Positions 56,698 to 64,000 of a stretch of DNA of 64,000 nt are shown piece after piece; positions within the stretch are counted from its first letter, which is position 1; each line of letters begins with the position of its first letter. Position numbers and translations under genes: made by a program. The stretch comes from Oceanicella actignis (lineage in GTDB: Bacteria; Pseudomonadota; Alphaproteobacteria; Rhodobacterales; Rhodobacteraceae): assembly GCF_008124525.1 (NCBI RefSeq), contig NZ_VNHJ01000004.1, forward strand, positions 204,769-268,768, given 5' to 3'. The notes below the pieces were generated by a model. That model was not told where the DNA came from. It did not search any database and was given only the letters and a program-made list of their open reading frames with translations.

Positions 56698-58113
56698 ATG
56701 AACGGCATGTTGAAGCGGCTCGGCCGCAGGCGGGCGGAATTCGCGCGCGACGAAAGCGGCGCGATCACCGCCCTGATGGTGCTTCTGTTTCTGGGAATCA
56801 TCGTCGCCACCGGCGCGGCCATCGACATCGCCCGGCAGGAGGCCGAGCGCGCCGATCTTCAGGCCGCGCTCGACCGCGGCGTGCTGGCGGCGACCTCGCT
56901 CAATCAGGAGGTCCCCAAGGAGGAGCTCGACGAGCTGATCGACGAATATGTCGAGCTGCGCAACCTCAAGAAGACCGACGCGACCGTGACGGTGGACCCC
57001 AAGATCTCGATCAACGAGCGCGACGTCACGGCCAAGGCCTACTTCCCGGTCAACACGACCTTCCTGCGCTTCGTCGGCCTGTCCGACATGATGGTGGGCG
57101 CGGATTCGCGCGCGGTGCAGAGCGTGACGAACGTCGAGATCTCGCTCGTGCTCGACATCTCGGGTTCGATGCGCTTCGACGAGCGCGTGCTGGACCTGAT
57201 CCCGGCGGCGCAGAACTTCATCAACGTCGTCACCCAGTCCGGCGCGAACAGGAACGTCACGGTCAACCTGATCCGCTACGCCGGCCAGACCAACCCGGGC
57301 TCCTGGATGTTCGAGAAGCTGGGCGGCAAGAAGGACGCGGTCTGGAGCCACGACAACTCGCACTGCTTCTACATGGACACCTCGTCGGACGGCGACTTTT
57401 CGCACGCCGATCTGCCGCGGCGGCAGGACCGTCAGCAGGTGCCGCATTTCATGTATTGGGCGATCGCCAAGGACTGGATGAAATGGGGCTGGTGCCCCTC
57501 GGACGAGATGCAGATCCGCTATCTGGTCAACGACTACGCCACGCTCGTGAACGAGATCGCCAAGATCCGTCCGGGCGGCAAGAACGGCGACGAAGGCAAT
57601 CTGCACGACGGCACGGGCACCTACAACGCCATGAAATGGGCGGTGGCGCTGCTCAACCCCTCGTCGCAGGGCATCGTGCACCAGATGGTGCTCGACGGCC
57701 TGGTGGACCCCGCCTATGACGGGCGCCCGGCCGCCTGGAACGCCGAGGACACGAAGAAGTTCATCGTCCTCATGACGGACGGCAAGATCACCGAGCAATA
57801 CGATCCGCGGGAAAAGAACGACAAGGCGAAGGTCGAGCTGATGGCCGAGAAGGCGGTGCTCGAGACCGACAAGCTGTCGGCGGACCGGCTGTTCGGCCGC
57901 TCGACCGGGGTGAGCTATTTCTACAACCAGTGTCAGCTTGCCAAGGATCACGGGGTGACGGTGTTCACCATCGCCTTCATGACCCCCTACAAGGACGAGA
58001 TGGAGAACTGCGCCTCGACCAAGGCGCATTTCTACGAGGCGGACCAGCTGAACATCGGGCAGGTCTTCAGCCACATCGCGACGACGATCCAGCGCCTGCG
58101 GCTGATCATGTGA
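56698..58113 (+). CDS. TadG-like pilus/VWA-domain protein
   Basis: The 471-residue protein has an N-terminal TadE/TadG-like start with one helix (ALMVLLFLGIIVATGAAIDIA, about 24-44) and a VWA domain with the metal site Asp153-Ile-Ser-Gly-Ser157, followed by a later FIVLMTDGKIT segment. Usually tadG is in a tad pilus operon; here no tad or flp gene is visible, so it may be an orphan surface protein. ATG 56698 is preferred to 56692 because the Shine-Dalgarno distance fits. Confidence 0.86.
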   Translation: MNGMLKRLGRRRAEFARDESGAITALMVLLFLGIIVATGAAIDIARQEAERADLQAALDRGVLAATSLNQEVPKEELDELIDEYVELRNLKKTDATVTVDPKISINERDVTAKAYFPVNTTFLRFVGLSDMMVGADSRAVQSVTNVEISLVLDISGSMRFDERVLDLIPAAQNFINVVTQSGANRNVTVNLIRYAGQTNPGSWMFEKLGGKKDAVWSHDNSHCFYMDTSSDGDFSHADLPRRQDRQQVPHFMYWAIAKDWMKWGWCPSDEMQIRYLVNDYATLVNEIAKIRPGGKNGDEGNLHDGTGTYNAMKWAVALLNPSSQGIVHQMVLDGLVDPAYDGRPAAWNAEDTKKFIVLMTDGKITEQYDPREKNDKAKVELMAEKAVLETDKLSADRLFGRSTGVSYFYNQCQLAKDHGVTVFTIAFMTPYKDEMENCASTKAHFYEADQLNIGQVFSHIATTIQRLRLIM

Positions 58114-58119
58114 GGGCGG

Positions 58120-58143
58120 CCGCGCCGGCGGGCGCCGGCGCGG
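58120..58143. terminator. Hairpin between TadG-like and sulfotransferase genes
   Basis: CCGCGCCGGCG (58120-58130) pairs with CGCCGGCGCGG (58133-58143) around two bases. It fills the 31-base convergent spacer and can end both transcripts, although no T-tract follows. Confidence 0.55.
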
Positions 58144-58144
58144 T

Positions 58145-58972
58145 TCAGAACGGGCGCCAGAGCTTCTTGCGCGCCAGACTCGTCAGGTCCGAGACCAGGT
58201 AATCCGGCTGATCGGCGCCGGACAGGGATTCGAGCAGCGCCTCGCGCTCTTCCTCGCCGCCGGCGGGCGCGCCGGGGCCGAAGCCGCGATCGGCCCAGCG
58301 GGCGAACAGCGCCGCATCCACGTCGTTGCGCTCGAGAATGCGCGCGCGCTGCTCTTCGCTCAGATCCTCGGCGCGCAGGACGCGGCGGCGGCCGACATTC
58401 TGCGGCGCGACCGCGTCATCCACCCCCAGCTCGCGCGAGATGGCGCCCACGACCTCGTCGCAGCGCTTGTGGCCGCCCACGAAGTGGAATCCGCGCAGCG
58501 CGTCGTCCAGGAAGGCGAAGCGCGCGCGCGAGGACATGGCGTAGATGCGCGGATAGCCGATCTCGAAATAGCGCATGAGCAGAAAGCGGCTGATCGGGTT
58601 GCGCCGCTGCGCCGCCAGCCAGTCGTCGAAAGGCGGCGGGGCGGGCTGGCCGTGATCCAGGTGCCGCGAGACGCGGTAGTTGTAGAAGGACAGCAGATAG
58701 CCGACCGGATCGCGCAGCAGCACCGATTCGCGCAGCTCGCGCCCGGGAAAGAAGCGCCGCATCGACCGCGCCAGCGAATGGCCCGACATCACCCGCACCC
58801 GCGCCGCGCGCTCGGGGTCGATGCGCGCGCGGTTGCCCAGCACGTCGCGCAGCGGATTGTTCCAGCGCGGGGCGATCATGAACCCCTCGCCCAGGGTGCG
58901 GTCGAAGTGCCGCTCGACCGTGGTGCCCGCGCATTTGGGCACATGCACGAAGAAATGGATGGGTTCGGACAT
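58145..58972 (-). CDS. Sulfotransferase family protein
   Basis: The 275-residue protein starts MSEPIHFFVHVPKCAGTTVERHF, the PAPS 5'-phosphosulfate loop of the sulfotransferase family, with RDPVGYLLSFYNYRVSRH for the 3'-phosphate site. It would transfer sulfate from PAPS to a glycan or other acceptor. The acceptor is unknown; nearby glycosyltransferases suggest a surface sugar. PAP released would be recycled by CysQ (32191). Confidence 0.85.
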   Translation of the reverse strand: MSEPIHFFVHVPKCAGTTVERHFDRTLGEGFMIAPRWNNPLRDVLGNRARIDPERAARVRVMSGHSLARSMRRFFPGRELRESVLLRDPVGYLLSFYNYRVSRHLDHGQPAPPPFDDWLAAQRRNPISRFLLMRYFEIGYPRIYAMSSRARFAFLDDALRGFHFVGGHKRCDEVVGAISRELGVDDAVAPQNVGRRRVLRAEDLSEEQRARILERNDVDAALFARWADRGFGPGAPAGGEEEREALLESLSGADQPDYLVSDLTSLARKKLWRPF

Positions 58973-59138
58973 CGGGCTTCCTTCCGGACTCCGCCCCGGC
59001 GGCGCGGCGCCTTGGCGATAGCGCAACCGCGCGCCGCGCGCAACGCGCCGGCCCGGTGGACGGGCGCGCCCCAAGCGGCTATCGAGCGAAGGGTCCCCGC
59101 GCGGCGCGGCCCGCCGCAAGCGTTGAGGAGAGACGCAG

Positions 59139-59522
59139 ATGGCCTATGAATACGACCCCCAGAACATCTTCGCGCGCATCCTGCGCGGCGAGATCCCGTG
59201 CTCGAAGGTGCTCGAGACCGAGCACTCGCTGGCCTTTCGGGACATCAACCCGCAGGCGCCCACCCATGTGCTGGTGATCCCCAAGGGCCCCTATGTGAAC
59301 TACGACCATTTCGCCGCCGAGGCGTCCGAGGCCGAGATCGTGGACTTCGTGCGCGCCGTGGGCCAGGTGGCGCGCGAGCTGGGCTGCGCGCAGGCGGCGG
59401 GCGGGAACGGCTACCGCATCCTGTCGAACGCCGGCCCCGACGCCCATCAGGAGGTGCCCCACCTGCATGTTCACCTGTTCGCCGGGCGCTTCCTGGGGCG
59501 GATGATCCGCGTGCCCGACTGA
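59139..59522 (+). CDS. HIT family protein (histidine triad)
   Basis: The 127-residue nucleotide hydrolase has the histidine triad His108-x-His110-x-His112 ([10 protein letters not shown]), with DINPQAPTHVLVIPK and His103 nearby. Members cleave AMP-linked substrates such as aminoacyl-adenylates. Its 3' end overlaps the opposite-strand DUF1194 gene by 52 bases. Confidence 0.92.
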   Translation: MAYEYDPQNIFARILRGEIPCSKVLETEHSLAFRDINPQAPTHVLVIPKGPYVNYDHFAAEASEAEIVDFVRAVGQVARELGCAQAAGGNGYRILSNAGPDAHQEVPHLHVHLFAGRFLGRMIRVPD

Positions 59523-60253
59523 GCGGCCGCGCCGGCGTCGCCCAGCAGCAGCGGCGGCGCCAGCTCGCGCAGCAGCTTGCGGCGCATGGCGCGGGCGAAG
59601 TCGCCATGGTCGCGCGCGGTCTCGACGAAGGCGTCGGGGCCGCGGATGACCTCGGCGCGGTAATACTCGGCCAGGCCCGGCGGATCGTCGCCGATGACCA
59701 GGGCGTTGACGGTGACGCCGCCGAAGTCGAAGGCCTTGTAGGCGCTCGAGGGGCCGAAGCCGGCGTTGTTGATCCCGTCCGAGGCGATGTCGAGGGTGCG
59801 CCGCGCGCAAGGCGGCGCGCGCCGCAGCAGCACCGCCCCGACGCCAAGCGCATGACCGAGCGCGGTGGGAAACTCGGTCTGCGAGCGCGGATGGGCCAGA
59901 ACCCGCGCGGCCAGGGCGTCGGCGTCGGCGGGCGCGCGCATCAGCGTCCAGCCGGCGACCATGGCGGCGCGGTCGCGGCCCGACCACTCGTAGATCGCCA
60001 GCGCGACCGGCCCCTGACCGGGCGCGAACATGGCCGCGCGCACCGCCTCGTCGCGCAGCGCCGCCGCCAGCCCGCGCGACTGAAGCGCGTATTCCCCGGC
60101 ATCGACGCTCGAGGACACGTCCATCGCCAGCGCCAGGGCGAGGCGGCACGCCTCCTGCCCCGCCGCCTGCGATGCCGCCGGCGACGCCGCCGCAAGCAGC
60201 GCCGCCGAGGCCCAGCGGATCAGGCGCCGCGCACCCTCACCACGTCCCGACAT
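59471..60253 (-). CDS. DUF1194 (VWA-like) secreted protein
   Basis: The 260-residue protein has a signal peptide (about 1-32, [17 protein letters not shown]) and the DUF1194 core with a MIDAS-like [14 protein letters not shown] (about 44-58), WSGRD and DGINNAGFG. Function is unknown. Its start lies 17 bases inside the 3' end of the glyoxalase gene on the same strand, and its 3' end overlaps the HIT gene (52 bases), so it is tightly packed. Confidence 0.85.
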   Translation of the reverse strand: MSGRGEGARRLIRWASAALLAAASPAASQAAGQEACRLALALAMDVSSSVDAGEYALQSRGLAAALRDEAVRAAMFAPGQGPVALAIYEWSGRDRAAMVAGWTLMRAPADADALAARVLAHPRSQTEFPTALGHALGVGAVLLRRAPPCARRTLDIASDGINNAGFGPSSAYKAFDFGGVTVNALVIGDDPPGLAEYYRAEVIRGPDAFVETARDHGDFARAMRRKLLRELAPPLLLGDAGAAAQSGTRIIRPRKRPANR

Positions 60254-60665
60254 TGGGCATGCTGACCCAGGGCTCGGCCGGCTCCTTGGCGCCGCCCGCC
60301 TGCAGCAGCTCGATCGAGATGCCGTCCGGGCTCTTGACGAAGGCCATGCGCCCGTCGCGCGGCGGCCGGTTGATGGTCACGCCGCCTTCCTGCAGGCGCG
60401 CGCACATGGCGTAGATGTCCTCGACCTCGAAGGCCAGATGGCCGAAATTGCGGCCGGTGGAATAGACCTCGTCCGAGCCCCAGTTGTAGGTCAGCTCGAC
60501 CGCCACGTCGTGCTGGCCGGGCGCGGCCAGAAAGACCAGCGTGAAGCGGCCGGCCTCGTTCTCGATGCGGCGGATCTCCTCCAGCCCCAGAAGGTCGCAA
60601 TAGAAGCGCTTCGACTCTTCGATGTCGCGCACGCGCACCATGGCGTGCAGGTAGCGGATCTTCAT
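60237..60665 (-). CDS. Glyoxalase I family protein (lactoylglutathione lyase type)
   Basis: The 142-residue vicinal-oxygen-chelate protein starts [31 protein letters not shown] and carries His7, Glu57 in [10 protein letters not shown] and His76 in [10 protein letters not shown], the metal ligands, and Glu near EIELLQ-like ISIELLQAG. It fits GloA, which detoxifies methylglyoxal with glutathione. An AAGAGGAGA site precedes the ATG. Confidence 0.9.
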   Translation of the reverse strand: MKIRYLHAMVRVRDIEESKRFYCDLLGLEEIRRIENEAGRFTLVFLAAPGQHDVAVELTYNWGSDEVYSTGRNFGHLAFEVEDIYAMCARLQEGGVTINRPPRDGRMAFVKSPDGISIELLQAGGAKEPAEPWVSMPNVGTW

Positions 60666-60767
60666 TCTCTTCTCCTCTTTCGCGCGGCCCCTGCGCGGCG
60701 TTGCCCGTCGGGCGGATGTGCATTATGCCTTGGCCCGACACGCGGCAGCCACCGAGCGGAACACGAC

Positions 60768-61715
60768 ATGCCCCTGACGCCCGAACAACAGGCCCAGATC
60801 GACGCGGCGCGCGCGCGCCCGAACCAGACGCTGCGCGCCGTGGCGCCGGGGCTCGAGGCAAGGCTGTATCAGGCCACGCCCGTGCTTGACCACGGCTTCG
60901 TGCGGGTGGTCGACTACATGGGCGACGACGCGGCGATCGTCCAGGCGGCGCGGGTCAGCTACGGCGCGGGCACGCGCAAGGCGCGCGACGATGCGGGGCT
61001 GATCCGCTACCTGATGCGGCATTGGCACTCGACGCCCTTCGAGATGTGCGAGATCAAGCTGCATGTGAAGCTGCCGATCTTCGTCGCGCGCCAGTGGATC
61101 CGCCACCGCACGGCGAACGTGAACGAATACTCGGCGCGCTATTCGGTGATGGACCGCGAGTTCTACATCCCCGCCCCCGAGCACCTGGCGGCGCAGGCGG
61201 CGACGAACCGGCAGGGGCGGGGCGAGGCGCTCGAGGGCGAGGAGGCCGCCGAGGTGCTGCGCCTGCTGCGCGAGGACGCGGCGCGCTGCTACGAGGATTA
61301 CGAGCGCATGCTCAACCAGACCATCGACGGCCGCGTCCTGGACCCGGCGCGCAAGGGGCTGGCGCGCGAGCTGGCGCGCATGAACCTGACGCAGAACATC
61401 TACACGCAGTGGTATTGGAAGACCGATCTTCACAACCTGTTCCATTTCCTGCGCCTGCGCGCCGACCCCCACGCCCAGCACGAGATCCGCGTCTATGCCG
61501 AAGCGATCTGCGACATCGTGCGCGACTGGGTGCCGCTGGCCTGGGCCGCCTTCGAGGAATACCGCCTGCACGGGGCGCAGTTCTCGCGCACCGGCATGGC
61601 GTGCCTGCGCCGCATGCTGGCGGGCGAGCGGGTGACGCAGGAGAATTCCGGCATGAGCCCCGGCGAGTGGCGCGAGTTCCGCGCCGCGCTCGATCCCGAA
61701 GGGCGCCTGCCCTGA
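60768..61715 (+). CDS. thyX: Flavin-dependent thymidylate synthase ThyX
   Basis: The 315-residue protein has the ThyX signature [14 protein letters not shown] starting at Arg112, plus [21 protein letters not shown] before it. ThyX makes dTMP from dUMP using FAD and methylene-tetrahydrofolate, replacing ThyA. No thyA is seen in the window. The start at ATG 60768 gives [10 protein letters not shown]; longer frames upstream overlap the divergent glyoxalase gene. Confidence 0.94.
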   Translation: MPLTPEQQAQIDAARARPNQTLRAVAPGLEARLYQATPVLDHGFVRVVDYMGDDAAIVQAARVSYGAGTRKARDDAGLIRYLMRHWHSTPFEMCEIKLHVKLPIFVARQWIRHRTANVNEYSARYSVMDREFYIPAPEHLAAQAATNRQGRGEALEGEEAAEVLRLLREDAARCYEDYERMLNQTIDGRVLDPARKGLARELARMNLTQNIYTQWYWKTDLHNLFHFLRLRADPHAQHEIRVYAEAICDIVRDWVPLAWAAFEEYRLHGAQFSRTGMACLRRMLAGERVTQENSGMSPGEWREFRAALDPEGRLP

Positions 61716-61729
61716 GCCGCGCCGCGCCG

Positions 61730-62617
61730 ATGGCGCCCACGCGCCCCGAGATCTGCGCGGGCCTTCAGGGCGGGCTCGGCAACCAGCTGTTCCAGTATGC
61801 GGCGGGGCGGGCGCTGGCCGCGCGGCTCGGGGCCGAGCTCAGCGTGCATCCGCGCGCGCGCGGCGCGGCGGGCATCAAGGCGGTGGGCCTGGCCGAGTTG
61901 GGCCTGACGCCGCGCATGCGCACGGGCCATGGAGGGCCGCTGCGGCGCGCGGCGCTGAACCTGGCCAAGCCGATCGCCCGCGCGCTGGGACGCGACGTGG
62001 TCAAGACGCCGCCGGGCTGGCGCGGCCGCATCCATCGCGAGCGCGGCTTCGCCTACGATCCCGTCTTCGAGACGCTGCAGGGCAGCTGGTATCTGGCCGG
62101 GTATTTCCAGTCCTGGCGCTATTTCGCCGCCATCGCCGACGAGCTGCGCGCCGATCTGCGCGCCGGCGCCGAAGCCGCCCTGCCCCGCGACGCCGAGCTG
62201 CCGGATCTGAGCGGCGACAGCGTCTCGGTGCATCTGCGCCTTGGCGACTACGCCGACCCGGCCAATGCGCGCATCCACGGCGTCCTGCCGGCCAAGTATT
62301 TCGCCGCCGCCTGCGCGCGCATTCGCGAGGCGCGCCCCGACGCGCGCTTCTTCCTCTTCTCGGACCAGCCGCGCGAGGCGCGCGCGCGCCTGTCGGGGCT
62401 GGATCTGACCGTCGTCGAGGGCGGCTCGCGCGCCGCCGACCTGGCGCTGATGGCGCGCTGCCGGCACCATGTCATCGCCAACTCGACCTTCAGCTGGTGG
62501 GGCGCGTGGATGGGGCCGGGCGGGATCACCGTCGCGCCGCGCCAATGGTTCGCGCCCGAAAAGCAGGCGGGCATGGACCTGTCCGACCTGTTCCCCGAAG
62601 GGTGGATCCGTGTCTGA
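61730..62617 (+). CDS. Family 11 glycosyltransferase (alpha-1,2-fucosyltransferase-like)
   Basis: The 295-residue protein has the GT11 start GLQGGLGNQLFQYAAGRALAA and the HLRLGDYAD motif (normally H-x-R-x-GDY, about 166), with a C-terminal NSTFSWWGAWMG. Such enzymes transfer fucose or a related sugar from a GDP-sugar to LPS or glycan. The gene follows thyX by 14 bases and overlaps the next glycosyltransferase by eight. Confidence 0.87.
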   Translation: MAPTRPEICAGLQGGLGNQLFQYAAGRALAARLGAELSVHPRARGAAGIKAVGLAELGLTPRMRTGHGGPLRRAALNLAKPIARALGRDVVKTPPGWRGRIHRERGFAYDPVFETLQGSWYLAGYFQSWRYFAAIADELRADLRAGAEAALPRDAELPDLSGDSVSVHLRLGDYADPANARIHGVLPAKYFAAACARIREARPDARFFLFSDQPREARARLSGLDLTVVEGGSRAADLALMARCRHHVIANSTFSWWGAWMGPGGITVAPRQWFAPEKQAGMDLSDLFPEGWIRV

Positions 62618-63443
62618 CCGCGCGCAGCCCTTCGACGCCTGGCTGATCAACCTCGACCGCGACTCGGGCCGCCTTACGCACATGCGCGCCGAGCTTGCCG
62701 CCGCCGGCATCGCCTGGCGGCGCTTTGCGGCGCTGACCCCCGACGCGATTCCGCCCGCGCTGCGCCCGGCCTTCTTCGACGAGGCCGGCGCGCCCCACGC
62801 CCCCCTGCGCCCGGGCGAGATCGCCTGCTACGCCTCGCATCTGAGCGTCATGGCCCTGATCGCCGAAAGCGGCCGCCCGGGCCTGGTGATGGAGGACGAC
62901 CTGCGCCTCGCTCCCGGCTTCGCCGAGCTCGCCCGGCTTCTTGCCGCGGCGCCGGCCGACTGGGGCTTTCTGCGCCTGAGCAACGCGCCCAAGAGCGCAT
63001 GCCGCGAGGTCGCGCGCGACGGCGCCCTGGCGCTGGTCGAGTGCTGGCGCGTGCCCAACAACGCCGGCGCCTATCTGGTCAACCCCGCCGCCGCGCGCCG
63101 CTTCATCGCGGCGTATCCGCGCCGCCTGCGCCCGATCGACGAGGACATGCGCCGCGTGTGGGAGCATGGCTGCGTCTCCTACGTCGCCCTGCCCCGCCTG
63201 GCCGAGCTCAACATCTTCGAATCGAGCATCGACGCCGCCGGCGCGCGCGGCGACGCCCCCGCGCGCCGGCGCTTCGAGGCCGCGCGCAGACGGCTCGGCG
63301 GCGAACCCGCCTGGCGTTGGCAGCTGCGCCGATGGGGCCTGGCGGGCGCGGCGCGCGCCATGGGGCGCGGAATCGCGCTGAGTCTGCGCAAGCGCGTCAG
63401 CGGTCGCCGAGCGCGGCCCGAAGACCACCTCCTGCGCCGCTGA
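62610..63443 (+). CDS. Family 25 glycosyltransferase (LPS biosynthesis type)
   Basis: The 277-residue protein starts at GTG 62610 (SDRAQPFDAWLINLDRD), with AAGGGTGG before it, and shows the GT25 motifs RDSGRLTHM, GLVMEDDLRL (metal site) and AYLVNPAAARRF. GT25 enzymes add galactose or other sugars to LPS core. Its start overlaps the GT11 stop (TGA 62615-62617), so the two act together, probably on a surface polysaccharide. Confidence 0.86.
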   Translation: MSDRAQPFDAWLINLDRDSGRLTHMRAELAAAGIAWRRFAALTPDAIPPALRPAFFDEAGAPHAPLRPGEIACYASHLSVMALIAESGRPGLVMEDDLRLAPGFAELARLLAAAPADWGFLRLSNAPKSACREVARDGALALVECWRVPNNAGAYLVNPAAARRFIAAYPRRLRPIDEDMRRVWEHGCVSYVALPRLAELNIFESSIDAAGARGDAPARRRFEAARRRLGGEPAWRWQLRRWGLAGAARAMGRGIALSLRKRVSGRRARPEDHLLRR

Positions 63444-63530
63444 GGGCGCGCGCATCCGCATCGCGAACACCGCCTATCCATTTGTTTTTTCTTCCATTTC
63501 GACCTTTCGCGCAGAAAATCGGCGACGGGC

Positions 63531-63571
63531 GGAAATTTCCTGTTGCAGCCGACCGCGGACCTCCATATACA
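63531..63571 (+). promoter_or_regulatory. Ribosomal RNA promoter
   Basis: TTGCAG (63543-63548) and TATACA (63566-63571) are 17 bases apart. The palindrome GGAAATTTCC (63531-63540) and a T-rich run just upstream (63481-63500) resemble an UP element. The 285-base leader to the 16S start is typical. Confidence 0.75.
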
Positions 63572-63633
63572 CCGCGCTCACCGGCGGCGAGGACGCGGCA
63601 GCGACCGACCCGGCGGACCGGCCCAAGGGGCCA

Positions 63634-63645
63634 CGCTCTTTGACA
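63634..63645 (+). promoter_or_regulatory. BoxA antitermination element of the rrn operon
   Basis: CGCTCTTTGACA matches the boxA consensus TGCTCTTTAACA with two changes and lies between the promoter and 16S, where NusB/S10 bind nascent rRNA leader. Confidence 0.75.
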
Positions 63646-63855
63646 TTATGACTGGAAGGGATATGCGGACGGCTGGGTTGTTTCGACGACCGGACGTCTG
63701 GATATCGGCCTCTAGGGCTGGCTTTTGGCTGGCTCGATGATGAGGTGTCAGCTTCACGCTTGGCGGCTCGGGTTTTCCGTGAGGGGACTTGAGCATGTCG
63801 AGAGTGACGATGTGCAGAGGTTCGAACGTCAAGGACGTCGCGTGAGCGACGTTTC

Positions 63856-64000
63856 AACTTGAGAGTTTGATCCTGGCTCAGAACGAACGCTGGCGGCAGG
63901 CCTAACACATGCAAGTCGAGCGGGCCCTTCGGGGTCAGCGGCGGACGGGTGAGTAACGCGTGGGAACGTGCCTTTCGGTTCGGAATAGCCCCGGGAAACT
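63856..64000 (+). rRNA. 16S ribosomal RNA, 5' end (partial)
   Basis: The universal start AACTTGAGAGTTTGATCCTG lies at 63856-63875, followed by GGCTCAG, GAACGAACGCTGGCGGCAGG and GGTGAGTAACGCGTGGGAA. The gene runs off the right edge after 145 bases. Its sequence, with the short helix of CGGGCCCTTCGGGGTC, is typical of Rhodobacterales. Confidence 0.97.

Overview
The window is chromosomal DNA of a very GC-rich, Gram-negative alphaproteobacterium, most likely of the Rhodobacterales (Rhodobacteraceae-like). The evidence is the gene order ffh - chorismate mutase - rpsP - rimM - trmD - rplS, a DUF3572 gene divergent from a PleD-type regulator, the dnaG-rpoD pair, Kdo synthesis genes, and the 5' end of a 16S rRNA at the right edge that reads like this group. 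I cannot name the genus. Coding density is high, many neighbours overlap by ATGA or TGATG junctions, and most open frames antisense to real genes are GC-driven shadows.

Layout. 1-1139: end of a metal ABC transporter operon. 1425-2012: IalB-family periplasmic protein. 2213-6958: SRP/ribosome-maturation operon with bluB inserted. 6959-7489: terminator followed by a repeat-rich spacer. 7490-11613: Lrp-type regulator and indolepyruvate:ferredoxin oxidoreductase. 11899-14324: amidase and EamA permease, then tRNA-Ala(CGC). 14626-16376: YggT, DUF167 and a UDP-glucuronate-4-epimerase-like enzyme. 16425-24688: a complete lasso-peptide (RiPP) cluster. 24773-28666: recR, an MsbA-like ABC exporter and an alanine-glyoxylate-type aminotransferase. 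28970-31873: ileS. 32191-38205: cysQ, kdsB, galU, galE, kdsA and a phosphohexomutase, which supply sugar precursors for LPS and exopolysaccharide. 38241-45038: SDR, YqgE, a DsbD-N-like protein, a MaoC hydratase, ribF, a cysteine-cluster protein, threonine aldolase and a family 2 glycosyltransferase. 45118-52145: a GGDEF protein, rpoD, dnaG, DUF3572 and pleD. 52166-56409: polA, a CHCC zinc-finger protein and an ABC ATPase. 56698-63443: a TadG-like VWA protein, a sulfotransferase, HIT, DUF1194, glyoxalase, thyX and two glycosyltransferases. 63543-64000: rRNA promoter, boxA and the start of 16S rRNA.

The most interesting locus is the lasso-peptide cluster. On the minus strand it has a methyltransferase, a 46-residue precursor missed by ordinary ORF calling, an ABC exporter and a B2 leader protease. 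On the plus strand it has an HPr-kinase-like enzyme, a PqqD-like B1 (RRE) protein and an asparagine-synthetase-like cyclase. The precursor ends in Ser, which fits the kinase. It has two Cys in the predicted tail, and its Asp sits ten residues from the Gly predicted by the Thr(-2) rule, outside the usual 7-9 residue ring. Several proteins of the cluster carry in-frame tandem repeats, one of them a 12-nt repeat of about nine units inside the cyclase gene.
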